Source of the DNA: JAVBWO01 sp036677375 | GTDB lineage: Bacteria; Bacillota; Dehalobacteriia; UBA4068; UBA4997 | Direction: 5' to 3' | DNA: 64,000 bases | Assembly (NCBI GenBank): GCA_036677375.1 | Contig: JAVBWO010000024.1 | Span: forward strand, 62,001 to 126,000 | In this document: piece after piece, positions 44,702 through 52,416 of the stretch | Position numbering within the stretch: position 1 is the stretch's first letter | Layout of the letters: every line of letters begins with the position of its first letter | Program-made: the position numbers and the translations under genes | The notes under the pieces: model-generated | The model's input: the letters and a program-made list of their open reading frames with translations, nothing else | Told to the model about the DNA's origin: nothing | Databases searched by the model: none

Positions 44702-44703
44702 AT

Positions 44704-45015
44704 TCAGCCTCCTATTTTGGTTTCATATATTACTTGATAAAGCCCTTCACTCTCGACATATACCTCTGTCTTATCGTAAAACAGATCAGAAAGGGCCGTT
44801 TCCAGATTTGCCTCTGCGGCAAAGTCTTTTTCTGCGGTGTAAAGTTCAATCTGTAAATGGTTGACTTTCTGATAAACCTTGTTATCAGCGGAAATGTTAT
44901 TCGAATAAGGCAACAGATAGACAATATAGGGAAGCGCGGGAGGCGTTTTGAAGTGATGATACGCAACAGGGTATCCTGTAGCAGATAACATTGTACAAAC
45001 CTGTTCCGGTGTCAC
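44704..45015 (-). CDS. phage tail-terminator/completion-like protein
   Basis: 103 residues. Size, fold pattern (YIVYLLPYSNNISADN, then HLQIELYTAEKD) and position after a gp10-like gene fit the minor capsid/tail completion group. GTG start after AAAGGAGG, overlapping the stop of the gp10 remnant. Confidence 0.55.
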   Translation of the reverse strand: MTPEQVCTMLSATGYPVAYHHFKTPPALPYIVYLLPYSNNISADNKVYQKVNHLQIELYTAEKDFAAEANLETALSDLFYDKTEVYVESEGLYQVIYETKIGG

Positions 45016-45143
45016 CTCATCGCCTCCTTTATCCTCGCTTCTAGGTCTTTTTCCATCTTTTCTTCATTAGGCCGTATATGCACCTTTGCTTCAACCCTGC
45101 CGCCGCCTGCCCTGGCATGGCCATACTCTAGTAAGTGGGTACT
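45012..45143 (-). pseudogene. C-terminal remnant of an HK97-gp10-like gene
   Basis: About 43 codons without a start. The translation runs THLLEYGHARAGGGRVEAK and continues VHIRPNEEKMEKDLEAR. LEYGHA-GGGRV-HIRPNEE is the C-terminal signature of HK97 gp10-type head-tail proteins. The upstream part is gone: the frame enters the preceding protease-like gene out of phase at about 45130-45143. Confidence 0.75.
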
Positions 45144-45663
45144 CCGGCCTTGGGCTGCGCTGGTACTGCAACAAAGGAAACCTCGTAGGCATCTTTGGGG
45201 TTCAGTAGCTTGAAATAACAGGTTTTCCCGTCATATTCTCGCCCGTTCCAGTGCTTGCACATAGTTTCCCGATTGTTTGCCCCGCAAATAGAACAAACAA
45301 CCGCACCAATGGCGCAACCGACGGAAACCTCTTTCTTGATGCCTGCGCTAATCTCGGTTATCAGGTCCTTATTGGTGTCGGTTCGTACCATGTAGCAACG
45401 GGCCACAAGCTGGGCATACGGTTCACCGTTTTTTGTGGTTCCTTCGCCCGCAACAACCTCGGTCGCATAGATTCTGGCGCATTGGTTTTCTGCCTTTGCT
45501 TGGTGGTTTGAAATAATGGTTTTTCCAACGTATAACGCAGCCATTTTTTCAAGGCTCTCATGGGGGAAAACTTCAAAATCCCGGTCAACTTCATTATCGC
45601 AAATCGCCACCTTAAAAGTAAAAACCTCTTCGGCAGTCAGCTCCTTGATTGCATACTGATTTA
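45128..45663 (-). CDS. phage protease-like protein, cut at its C-terminus, no standard start
   Basis: About 177 residues. The sequence around FEVFPHESLEKMAALYVGKT and FKLLNPKDAYEVSFVAVPAQP resembles prohead-protease-type phage proteins, with CSICG...C...C in between as a possible zinc site. The ribosome site GGAGGGGG right after the recT stop is followed by ATA ATA AAT CAG with no in-frame ATG/GTG/TTG; an upstream ATG at 45832 only reads through recT. The tail KAGVPTY-stop is created by the deletion. May be non-functional. Confidence 0.6.
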
Positions 45664-45677
45664 TTATTCCCCCTCCT

Positions 45678-46556
45678 TCACTTCGCGGTCGTAGGCTCTG
45701 GTGCTTCTGGTGGTAACACTTCGGCCTGTGCAGCAACATCAATCGTGCCTTCCGGTGCCGTTTCCACATACTCATAGGTGCCATCCTCATGTAGCAAAGT
45801 ATCGTCTTTTTCAAAGGCTTGTTGTAATTCAATTGACATAATACCCCACTTACCGATTAGCTGCCGCAGCATGGTTTTATAGGCCATACCATCAAAGTCT
45901 TTATACCAGAAGCTAGAGTATTTCCAAAGATCGGCCTGGGGAATTTTACCAGCCAGTATCTTTTTGTAGGTTTCGGCAGAAAAGGCGGGACTGTATTTGT
46001 CGGCGTGGGCCATCATCTTGCCCCTACTCCAATACATAGCCTTACGGAAACCATTACGATATTCAAACATGGCATAATAACCAATCGTAGGAGCTTTTTC
46101 TCTCGCCTCTTCGTCCTCAATAATGATGGCGTCAATAATCTCGTTTAGAGGGTCAAAGTTAGTCAACTCACCTTCCTTGATAGCCAAAACATTGATTTTT
46201 TTATAGTAACCGGAGCGGATAGCAAGCTGGATATAGCCTTTATAGCCAAGTTGGAATTGTGCCACCTTAATGCCACGCTTCTTGTCGTTATAAGGCACCA
46301 TGTAATATTGCCCTAACTGCGGAGAAGGGGAAAGTTTTAATGATTCACCCAACATGGCGCAGGAAAGTATTGAACCGTAGTCACATTCTGATAAAGTCGG
46401 ATTTACTGATACCGCCGATACAACCGAAGTGATAAACCGCTGTCCGTCAGCACCGCCGATCATTTGATTGATACGGGCTTTTACACCGTCAGCCGTGAGG
46501 TAGGCACTAAAGGTCTGTTTACCTTGTGTTTTTGCAAGTTGATTTTGTACTGCCAT
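45678..46556 (-). CDS. recT: phage recombinase RecT
   Basis: 292 residues. RecT core: GESLKLSPSPQLGQYYMVPY (about 70-90), QFQLGYKGYIQLA (about 98), KMMAHADKYS and AYKTMLRQLIGKWGIMS. It anneals complementary single strands during phage recombination. It works with the YqaJ exonuclease encoded upstream. Its start overlaps the DUF1351 stop (TAATG). Confidence 0.93.
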   Translation of the reverse strand: MAVQNQLAKTQGKQTFSAYLTADGVKARINQMIGGADGQRFITSVVSAVSVNPTLSECDYGSILSCAMLGESLKLSPSPQLGQYYMVPYNDKKRGIKVAQFQLGYKGYIQLAIRSGYYKKINVLAIKEGELTNFDPLNEIIDAIIIEDEEAREKAPTIGYYAMFEYRNGFRKAMYWSRGKMMAHADKYSPAFSAETYKKILAGKIPQADLWKYSSFWYKDFDGMAYKTMLRQLIGKWGIMSIELQQAFEKDDTLLHEDGTYEYVETAPEGTIDVAAQAEVLPPEAPEPTTAK

Positions 46557-47407
46557 TATTCCGGCCTCCCAAATTTAATTTTATTGTCATACAGGAAAGT
46601 TTTAAGATCCTGTAATTGATCTTCCGTCGCCCATACCCGGAAATCCATTTTGATTAAGTGTGGCTGTTTAGGTGCTTCTTCGTGCTGGTGAATAGGCTGC
46701 GCCACCTGCGGGATATCCTCTTGCTGTTCCGCAAGCGCCTGTGCTTCCGCTTCTGCTGCCGCCTTTTGCTTCTGGTATTCTTCCAGCCGCGCTTTTTGCT
46801 GCTCTAATCTGGTTTTTTCGTTCAAGGCTGCGGAAAGGTCAAGCGTCCGTAAATATGTGTCTTTGATCTGTAATTCAAACTCACTGTGTAAGTCGGCAAT
46901 GGTCTGCAAGTCTGCCGTGGTACGTTCAATGGCCGTATCTATGGCGGCGGTAATATCCTTCATTTTCGCGGTGGTGTTCAGCCACTTTTCGCTATAGATT
47001 TTTTCAAGGGGGAGAAGCTGCGCCAGGTCGCCAATATGCTCTGCGTAGTAGGCTTTAATCTCTGCCTTTTTCTCGTCCTTTTGCCGCTGTTCAAAGTTTT
47101 TGACCTGTGTGTCAATAGCCAAAACAGGAGCATCAATCAGGGCAGTTAGGTCTTTGATCTTCTTTTCAAACTCTTCATACGGTGCAAGGCATTGCTTTTT
47201 AACTTCCTTGCGCTTGGCTTCAATCGCCTCTTTAAATTTGTTCAAGGTCGCCCTGTCCACCTTGGCTTCCTTGATGGTTTCCTCGGTATAGACAAGGCCG
47301 TCATACTTGGCAAGCCTGGCAATCATTTCTTGCTTGATATCCTCAAAATTGAAGCTGATTTCCTTTACAAACTGGTTTTCAGTGGGCGAATAAATAATAA
47401 GTTCCAC
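46556..47407 (-). CDS. DUF1351 phage protein
   Basis: 283 residues, strongly helical, with long Lys/Glu/Gln-rich coiled coils (about 60-95 and 185-230) and an Ala/Gln-rich linker before a compact C-terminus (IKMDFRVWATEDQLQDLKTFL). It matches DUF1351, often found between YqaJ and RecT; probably a recombination accessory. GTG start after AAGGAG. Confidence 0.82.
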   Translation of the reverse strand: MELIIYSPTENQFVKEISFNFEDIKQEMIARLAKYDGLVYTEETIKEAKVDRATLNKFKEAIEAKRKEVKKQCLAPYEEFEKKIKDLTALIDAPVLAIDTQVKNFEQRQKDEKKAEIKAYYAEHIGDLAQLLPLEKIYSEKWLNTTAKMKDITAAIDTAIERTTADLQTIADLHSEFELQIKDTYLRTLDLSAALNEKTRLEQQKARLEEYQKQKAAAEAEAQALAEQQEDIPQVAQPIHQHEEAPKQPHLIKMDFRVWATEDQLQDLKTFLYDNKIKFGRPE

Positions 47408-47422
47408 GTTTTTACTCCTTTC

Positions 47423-48055
47423 TTAAATCGGAGGAAGTATCAGGTTGGGTTTCCGATCTTCCTCAACACATTTCCAAAATTCAATTTCCTTACCAAGAAG
47501 ATACTTTATATCTTCCTCTACCTCGGCGCGTTCAATATAATAGTGCCTGGTGTTTAGCCTTATGTCGCCTCCGTAGTCGGTTTTAAGCTGTGCCTTTAAT
47601 ACTACAAACTGCCAGCCGGTAACCAAAAGCTGGTGTAATACCTGGGTATAATAATTATCAGGCAGCTTGTCCTTCCAGTTTTCGTATTGCATAGAGCGCA
47701 GTATTTCCGTTGTTTTGCCCTCATAAACCCCTTTGCGGCCCGTTTCTTTTTCCATCAGCCTGCCATCAAGAGTGGCAAAAAGGAAAGGATAATCAGGATG
47801 GTAAATCACGTCGTATGGCTTGTATGTTACTTTGTACTTAGGAAAATCTAAGGCAAACAGCTCTCTAAGCGGCTTTTCTGCTTCTATGCCGTACTTAACA
47901 TAAGGCTTGCCGCTTATGTCCTCCGGCTCTCTTCGGCCTGTTTTTTCTTCCCAAAGCTCAACATTAGTTTTATAGGGATTCATGCCTACGACAGCCGAAG
48001 CGTCCGAAGCTCCTATGCCTTTTTTGCGTAGTTCAAGCCACTCCTGATGATTCAC
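47423..48055 (-). CDS. YqaJ-family phage exonuclease
   Basis: 210 residues. The N-terminal motif KKGIGASDASAVVGMNPYKT is the YqaJ signature. KYGIEAEKPLREL and the PD-(D/E)xK elements (FATLDGRL, YEGKTTE) complete the lambda-exonuclease-like nuclease. With RecT it forms a phage recombination pair. GTG start after TAGGAGG. Confidence 0.9.
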   Translation of the reverse strand: MNHQEWLELRKKGIGASDASAVVGMNPYKTNVELWEEKTGRREPEDISGKPYVKYGIEAEKPLRELFALDFPKYKVTYKPYDVIYHPDYPFLFATLDGRLMEKETGRKGVYEGKTTEILRSMQYENWKDKLPDNYYTQVLHQLLVTGWQFVVLKAQLKTDYGGDIRLNTRHYYIERAEVEEDIKYLLGKEIEFWKCVEEDRKPNLILPPI

Positions 48056-48109
48056 GTTGACAAAACCTCCTACTTAGTGCTACACTACAAGTGAATAAGT
48101 TTAGCTGCC

Positions 48110-48271
48110 TTAGCAGCCAGCCGTTCCTGTTCCAGCAGGGGCGGCGTTTTCTTTATGGAACATAGCTTCGATTCTCTCCCATTGCGGATACCACCACGAC
48201 TTCCATTTACGGCATTTGCGAAAGCAATCGCCTTGCCCACGCTTAGCACATTGTTTACAGGGATGGGACAT
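48110..48271 (-). CDS. 53-residue cysteine-rich phage protein
   Basis: Starts MSHPCKQCAKRGQGDCFRKC; four cysteines in CxxC/CxxxC spacing suggest a zinc knuckle. Then a Trp-rich stretch (KSWWYPQW). Ribosome site GGAGGCGGTGG. Function unknown. Confidence 0.65.
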   Translation of the reverse strand: MSHPCKQCAKRGQGDCFRKCRKWKSWWYPQWERIEAMFHKENAAPAGTGTAGC

Positions 48272-48286
48272 TATTCCACCGCCTCC

Positions 48287-48391
48287 CTATTTAAAAAGTG
48301 AAATCACTAAGCCAAACATTATCAGGTAAACAAACTTCTCAAATACTGCTTGTCCGTCACGCATAAACCAGGTTTCTAAGCGGTTAAACAT
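48287..48391 (-). CDS. 34-residue membrane peptide
   Basis: Starts MFNRLETWFMRDG and is mostly one hydrophobic helix (FEKFVYLIMFGLVISLF). GGAGG lies 6 bp before the ATG, within the end of the pentapeptide-repeat gene, and the start overlaps that gene's stop by 8 bp. Unknown role. Confidence 0.5.
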   Translation of the reverse strand: MFNRLETWFMRDGQAVFEKFVYLIMFGLVISLFK

Positions 48392-48944
48392 GGGAGGCCT
48401 CCGTTTCAATCGGCTCCAACTCGCCGCACTCTCCCACTCTGTGAAATTGATTAGCGAAGTCTAAAATACTATTACGAATAGCGATGTATTCAGCATCATC
48501 ACACTGCATAGAGCAAAGATGATAAGCAAGCTGACAGGCAAAGCGTTTGTCGGTTTTGACTTTTAAACTGCCACACCAAAGAGGCCAGCAGGAAAAATCA
48601 AGGTCGGCACCGCTGAGGTCGGCACCGCTGAGGTCGGCACCGCTGAGGTCGGCACCGCTGAGGTTGGCACCGCTGAGGTCGGCACGTCTGAGGTCGGCAC
48701 CGCTGAGGTCGGCACCGCTGAGGTCGGCACCGCTGAGGTCGGCACCGCTGAGGTTGGCACGTCTGAGGTTGGCACGTCTGAGGTTGGCACGTCTGAGGTT
48801 GGCACCGCTGAGGTCGGCACCGCTGAGGTCAAATTCCAATACCGCCTTTTTACATCCGGTTTTAAGTAGTTCCAAAACCTCTTCCCGGTTAAATGGTTTA
48901 GTGTGGCCGATTACTTCAAATTCACCTTTTTGAATCTCTGTCAT
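48384..48944 (-). CDS. pentapeptide-repeat protein
   Basis: 186 residues. Residues about 36-114 are a run of A(D/N)L(S/R)(G/R) pentapeptides, giving a right-handed quadrilateral beta-helix. Flanks: an N-terminal domain with NREEVLELLKTGCKKAVLEFD and a C-terminal helical tail. Pentapeptide proteins include DNA mimics such as gyrase-protecting Qnr, but nothing here proves that role. The repeat DNA is nearly uniform. Ribosome site AAGGAG. Confidence 0.88.
   Translation of the reverse strand: MTEIQKGEFEVIGHTKPFNREEVLELLKTGCKKAVLEFDLSGADLSGANLRRANLRRANLRRANLSGADLSGADLSGADLSGADLRRADLSGANLSGADLSGADLSGADLSGADLDFSCWPLWCGSLKVKTDKRFACQLAYHLCSMQCDDAEYIAIRNSILDFANQFHRVGECGELEPIETEASHV
48600..48830 (-). 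repeat. 15-bp tandem repeat within the pentapeptide gene
   Basis: About 15 units of AGGTCGGCACCGCTG (plus strand), differing at only two or three positions (GGTT for GGTC, CGTCTG for CGCTG). The period equals five codons, so gain or loss of units keeps the frame. Confidence 0.9.
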
Positions 48945-48949
48945 TTATC

Positions 48950-49363
48950 TTATCTCCTTTCAATCTCTTCACATGCTTTTTGCTCTCTCAGCCGTTTGCC
49001 ATGACCCTTTAGACAGCCGCCCTCTTGCATCACCAAGGGTTTACTCTCGTCTGCTGCAAAACACCGCCAGGAGCGACAAGAGCCGCATTTCGGGTCACTG
49101 TAGACGGCTTTATAGACCGCTACGCTTCTCTGTGTCTGCTCGTCCCATTTCACGCCAACCGCTTCCACAAGTCCCATTCTCACCAGTTCGTTCAATCTCG
49201 GCTGCACGGCGTTACGTTCTGTAAATCCCAACGCCCGGGCGATTTCTATTGCTGTGGCCTCCTTCCCATCTAATAAGTAGTCAAGGATCATGCTTTGCCG
49301 CTTGCCAAGTTGCGGCAACATAGCTTCAAAAGACTGTCTCCGTGTTTCTTGCGTAAAACCCAC
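48950..49363 (-). CDS. phage winged-helix protein with cysteine cluster
   Basis: 137 residues. LGKRQSMILDYLLDG ... TAIEIARALGFTERNAVQPRLNELVRMGLVEAVG is a winged-helix DNA-binding domain (about 20-75). A C-terminal CGSCRSWRC...C motif could bind metal. The GTG at 49363 is chosen because GAGGAGGTGG lies just before it; an ATG at 49378 would use that site as coding sequence. Probable regulator of the early genes. Confidence 0.62.
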   Translation of the reverse strand: MGFTQETRRQSFEAMLPQLGKRQSMILDYLLDGKEATAIEIARALGFTERNAVQPRLNELVRMGLVEAVGVKWDEQTQRSVAVYKAVYSDPKCGSCRSWRCFAADESKPLVMQEGGCLKGHGKRLREQKACEEIERR

Positions 49364-49526
49364 GATCCACCTCCTCAAACATCGTTATTGCTTTTTCAAT
49401 GGCCTGACATTGTTTGGCTCTTAACTCCGTTTGCTCATGGCTGGTGCTTGTCCCGATACCGAAAAACACTTCGTTCTTTAGCCCGATTAGAAGGTTGGCG
49501 TATTCGGTGTTGGATAGGTTAGACAT
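49326..49526 (-). CDS. 66-residue phage protein, unknown
   Basis: Mostly helical (EYANLLIGLKNEVFFG, then LRAKQCQAIEKAITMFEEV). Clear GGGAGGC ribosome site; overlaps both neighbours (38 bp with the winged-helix gene, 8 bp with the upstream gene). Not recognised. Confidence 0.55.
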   Translation of the reverse strand: MSNLSNTEYANLLIGLKNEVFFGIGTSTSHEQTELRAKQCQAIEKAITMFEEVDRGFYARNTETVF

Positions 49527-49743
49527 GGGACACCTGCCTCCCGGTCATGGCTGCCGCAACGTCCTTGTAAAAGTAGAGCTTTTTATGTTCATAAGGATTG
49601 GTTGCCAACACGCCGCATTGAGCCAATTTTTTTTGGACGGTTCTTCGGTTTAGCTTGGTAAAGTGCATAACGCTTGCTACTGTAACCAACGCTCCGTACT
49701 CTTTTTTAAGGTCCTGCGCAAATTCATATGTAGTGCTTGCCAT
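49519..49743 (-). CDS. small phage DNA-binding-like protein
   Basis: 74 residues. LVTVASVMHFTKLNRRTVQKKLAQ reads as a helix-turn-helix, followed by KKLYFYKDVAAAM, a pattern seen in MerR/excisionase-like proteins. Strong AAAGGAGG site. First gene of the left-going early unit. Confidence 0.6.
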   Translation of the reverse strand: MASTTYEFAQDLKKEYGALVTVASVMHFTKLNRRTVQKKLAQCGVLATNPYEHKKLYFYKDVAAAMTGRQVSHV

Positions 49744-49813
49744 CCCGAAACCTCCTTTCTGCTTGTCCTCCCGCTGTCTAAGTGGTAAAATTTAGGAGAA
49801 GGGAGGTGATAAC

Positions 49814-50026
49814 GTGAAACAATGTCCTTTATCCAATTTTTCAGTTTCATGTCTAGAATCTGAGTGCGCAATATTCAATCTCGAAAGTCAAAAATGTGCT
49901 TTTTTAGACTTAGCAATCAATTCAGAATCTATATCTAACCATTTAAACCTTATCAACAAGAGTTCTACATCACTTATGGCAATTGAAAGAGCTGTTGACT
50001 TAATTTCTTCTAAAAATAAATTTTAA
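49814..50026 (+). CDS. 70-residue cysteine-containing protein, unknown
   Basis: GTG start 4 bp after GGGAGGTGAT. N-terminus MKQCPLSNFSVSCLESECAIF carries several Cys, like small zinc-binding phage proteins. It runs against the early genes and ends back-to-back with the following minus-strand gene. Confidence 0.5.
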   Translation: MKQCPLSNFSVSCLESECAIFNLESQKCAFLDLAINSESISNHLNLINKSSTSLMAIERAVDLISSKNKF

Positions 50027-50176
50027 CTAAATTATTGTTTTGACTAAATCAATCATGGCTTCCGTCATCCTGTACAAATCGCTTGCATCCGTTTCTGATT
50101 TAGAACGCTCTGAAAGCAGCTGCAACTGTTTAAGGAGCGTTTCTTTTGTAATGTCTCTAATCTCCTGATCTGTCAT
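50027..50176 (-). CDS. 49-residue phage protein, unknown
   Basis: Starts MTDQEIRDITKETLLKQLQ; wholly helical and charged. Ribosome site AAGGAGGAAA. It follows the Cro-like gene in the same direction by 15 bp, so it is under the same left-going promoter. Confidence 0.5.
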   Translation of the reverse strand: MTDQEIRDITKETLLKQLQLLSERSKSETDASDLYRMTEAMIDLVKTII

Positions 50177-50191
50177 GTTTTTTCCTCCTTC

Positions 50192-50395
50192 CTATGCGGT
50201 TTTGTCTTGCGGTAAAAATGTGTCAAGCGGTACATTTAAAGCGTTGCAAAGGAGAAAATATTCTATTGCTTTTGCAGGGCTTCTTTCGTTTAAAATATCG
50301 TTTAAACGAGTTCGAGGAATGCCCGTTTTGTCGGACAAAAAACCCTGTTTTATTCCATTTTCTTCTAGATAATTTTTAATGTTTCTGCCTAACAT
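50192..50395 (-). CDS. Cro-like XRE regulator
   Basis: 67 residues. Helix-turn-helix IKQGFLSDKTGIPRTRLNDILN. ATG 50395 is set by GGAGGGGGG just upstream; an ATG at 50470 lies inside the promoter. Facing the CI-like gene with operators between, it fits a lytic-side repressor. Confidence 0.8.
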   Translation of the reverse strand: MLGRNIKNYLEENGIKQGFLSDKTGIPRTRLNDILNERSPAKAIEYFLLCNALNVPLDTFLPQDKTA

Positions 50396-50417
50396 TATCC
50401 CCCCTCCTTTCCTAATA

Positions 50418-50430
50418 TCGGAATTTCCGA
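50418..50430. promoter_or_regulatory. phage operator site 1
   Basis: TCGGAATTTCCGA, a near-perfect palindrome next to the Cro-like gene's ribosome site. Confidence 0.6.
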
Positions 50431-50441
50431 ACCCTAACCAT

Positions 50442-50470
50442 ATATTACATCGTATATTGCGATGTGTCAA
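50442..50470 (-). promoter_or_regulatory. left-going (lytic) phage promoter
   Basis: TTGACA (50470-50465), 17 bp, TAATAT (50447-50442). Drives the Cro-like and early genes. Confidence 0.82.
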
Positions 50471-50479
50471 GTAATAAAA

Positions 50480-50521
50480 TCGGAATTTACGAATATTTTA
50501 ATTGACAATCGGAAATAATTG
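50480..50521. promoter_or_regulatory. phage operator sites 2 and 3
   Basis: TCGGAATTTACGA (50480-50492) and TCGGAAATAATTG (50509-50521) share the TCGGAA half-site with site 1. Site 3 lies in the spacer of the right-going promoter, suggesting autoregulation by CI. Confidence 0.55.
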
Positions 50522-50530
50522 CAGTAATAT
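50502..50530 (+). promoter_or_regulatory. right-going (repressor) phage promoter
   Basis: TTGACA (50502-50507), 17 bp, TAATAT (50525-50530), just before the CI-like gene. Confidence 0.85.
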
Positions 50531-50552
50531 GCATATAGGGGAGGTTTGGATT

Positions 50553-51299
50553 ATGAACAATATAAAAAACAATATAGCTAACAACATTAGACGTTTTCGG
50601 AAGCAATCAAGTATAAGCCAGAAAGAATTTGGTAAAAGCCTTGGCGTTGCTCCTAATACTGTTTCTGAGTGGGAGAGTGGGAAATATACCCCCGATGCTG
50701 ATACATTAGTTAAAATTTGCGATTTATTAGGCACTACTTTAACAGATATATATGGATGTGATACTGGTATTCAAGCCACGCAAAACAAAATGGTTAATGG
50801 TTTTGAGTATGAAATCATAAAAAAATACCGAGAGCTTGGTGCCCACGGCAAATTAATTGTTAATTTTATTTTACAGAAAGAATACGATCTTTGCATGGAG
50901 CAAGATTGCTACGAAGAAGAAGCGGAAGTCTTTTACCTTCCATTGCCTTACCTTCCTGTGTCGGCCGGGACTGGTGTGTATCTGGACAGTGACGGCAGCG
51001 ACATTCTCAGAGTGCCGGCCACTGCTAAAAATAAGAAGGCTAATTTTGCCCTGCGTGTCGCGGGTGACAGCATGGAGCCAGAATATCACAATAACGATAT
51101 TTTGTTGGTTCGTAGTCAGCCGGTATTACAGCCGGGGGAGTTAGGAATTTTTCTTCTTAACGGGGAGGGATATTTTAAAAAGCTAAGTAAAGGTAAACTT
51201 GTTTCACTCAATCCAGCTTATCCAGACATTGTTATCAAAGACGATGATGATATCCGTTGTATGGGAAAGGTAATTGGCAGCCTGCCGCCAGAAGAATAA
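50553..51299 (+). CDS. CI/LexA-type phage repressor
   Basis: 248 residues. XRE helix-turn-helix (SISQKEFGKSLGVAPNTVSEWE, about 17-38) and a C-terminal S24 peptidase: Ala-Gly cleavage site in PVSAGTGVYL, Ser in VAGDSMEPEY, Lys in GEGYFKKLSK. It should self-cleave after RecA activation, linking the prophage to the SOS response. ATG 50553 follows GGGGAGG. Confidence 0.92.
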   Translation: MNNIKNNIANNIRRFRKQSSISQKEFGKSLGVAPNTVSEWESGKYTPDADTLVKICDLLGTTLTDIYGCDTGIQATQNKMVNGFEYEIIKKYRELGAHGKLIVNFILQKEYDLCMEQDCYEEEAEVFYLPLPYLPVSAGTGVYLDSDGSDILRVPATAKNKKANFALRVAGDSMEPEYHNNDILLVRSQPVLQPGELGIFLLNGEGYFKKLSKGKLVSLNPAYPDIVIKDDDDIRCMGKVIGSLPPEE

Positions 51300-51334
51300 A
51301 ATATTTTTTTGCAAAAAAAGAAAGGGGAATAAAA

Positions 51335-52399
51335 ATGGATTTCATTGACATTATAAAAAGTTTTTCCGAAAGAGCCAAAAGTATTAAAGACAATATTTTG
51401 ACCGAAGAAGCCACCAAAACATCTTTAATTATGCCGTTTTTTCAACAAGTTTTAGGCTATGATGTATTTGATCATAATGAATTTTGCCCAGAGTATACTG
51501 CCGATGTAGGAATCAAAAAAGGTGAAAAAGTAGACTTTGCTATTATGAATAATGGTGAGCCAGTTATTTTAATTGAAGCAAAATGGTGTGGAGAAAATCT
51601 AGACAAGCATGGTTCGCAACTTTTTCGCTATTTTGGAACCACAAAAGCAAAATTCGGGATTTTAACCAATGGACTAGTTTATAATTTTTATACAGATCTA
51701 GACGAATCAAATAAAATGGATTTAAAACCTTTTCTAGAAGTTGACTTGCTAAATTTAAAAGAAACCTACATTTCTGAATTAAAAAAATTTCATAAAAGCG
51801 TTTTTAATATAGAAGAAATATTTAGTAGCGCATCAGAGTTAAAATACTCTAACGAAATAAAATCTTTCTTTTCCGCTGAACTAAAGGCGCCTTCCGTTGA
51901 TTTTGTGCGGTTTGTGGCAGGCAAGATATATGATGGGCGCATTACACAGGCAGTTATTGATCGCTTTACCCCTATTATAAAAACATCATTAAACAGCTAT
52001 ATTAGCGAACTGATGAACGAAAAAATTACTGCTGCCCTTAAAGGTGAAGATACAGCTGCAAAAGTACAGACGCAAGAAGAAAATCAAGTTGAATCTGTCC
52101 CGGAATCTCACATTGTTACTACCAATGACGAGATAGAGGCGTATTATGCTATACGTTATATGCTACACGAAATAGCGCCAAGTAATAAAATAACGTATAA
52201 AGATACGGAGCGTTATTTTGGCATTCTTTATGAAAATAATGTTCGTAAATGGATTTGTCGGTTGCGGCTAGACGGTTCTAAAAAATTTTTCATTCTTCCA
52301 GACGAAAACAAAAACGAAGTTCGCTACGAAATAGCTTCTGTTGATGATGTTTTTACATACCAAAACCAAATTATTGAGGTTGTAAAGAGGTTTGTGTAA
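51335..52399 (+). CDS. solo HsdR-N-type PD-(D/E)xK nuclease
   Basis: 354 residues. The N-terminal 170 match the N-domain of type I restriction HsdR subunits: PFFQQVLGYDVFD, then KVDFAIMNNGEPVILIEAKW, which holds the D...ExK nuclease core. No helicase motors follow; instead a helical middle and a C-terminal segment (YYAIRYMLHEIAPSNKITYK). Similar stand-alone proteins occur in prophages near the repressor. More AT-rich than the host genes. Its place between CI and int implies expression in the lysogen; a role in excluding other phages is a guess. Confidence 0.78.
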   Translation: MDFIDIIKSFSERAKSIKDNILTEEATKTSLIMPFFQQVLGYDVFDHNEFCPEYTADVGIKKGEKVDFAIMNNGEPVILIEAKWCGENLDKHGSQLFRYFGTTKAKFGILTNGLVYNFYTDLDESNKMDLKPFLEVDLLNLKETYISELKKFHKSVFNIEEIFSSASELKYSNEIKSFFSAELKAPSVDFVRFVAGKIYDGRITQAVIDRFTPIIKTSLNSYISELMNEKITAALKGEDTAAKVQTQEENQVESVPESHIVTTNDEIEAYYAIRYMLHEIAPSNKITYKDTERYFGILYENNVRKWICRLRLDGSKKFFILPDENKNEVRYEIASVDDVFTYQNQIIEVVKRFV

Positions 52400-52416
52400 T
52401 TTTTTAAAACAACAAA

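Noticed and set aside
48547..48933. 128-codon plus-strand frame in the pentapeptide gene, and a possible CRISPR array
   Set aside because: The 15-bp units are contiguous with no spacers and encode pentapeptides on the minus strand; the open plus-strand frame is a side effect.
49677..49871. 64-codon minus-strand frame across the early-gene start region
   Set aside because: It overlaps the ribosome site of the 74-residue gene and the opposite-strand small gene; no ribosome site of its own.
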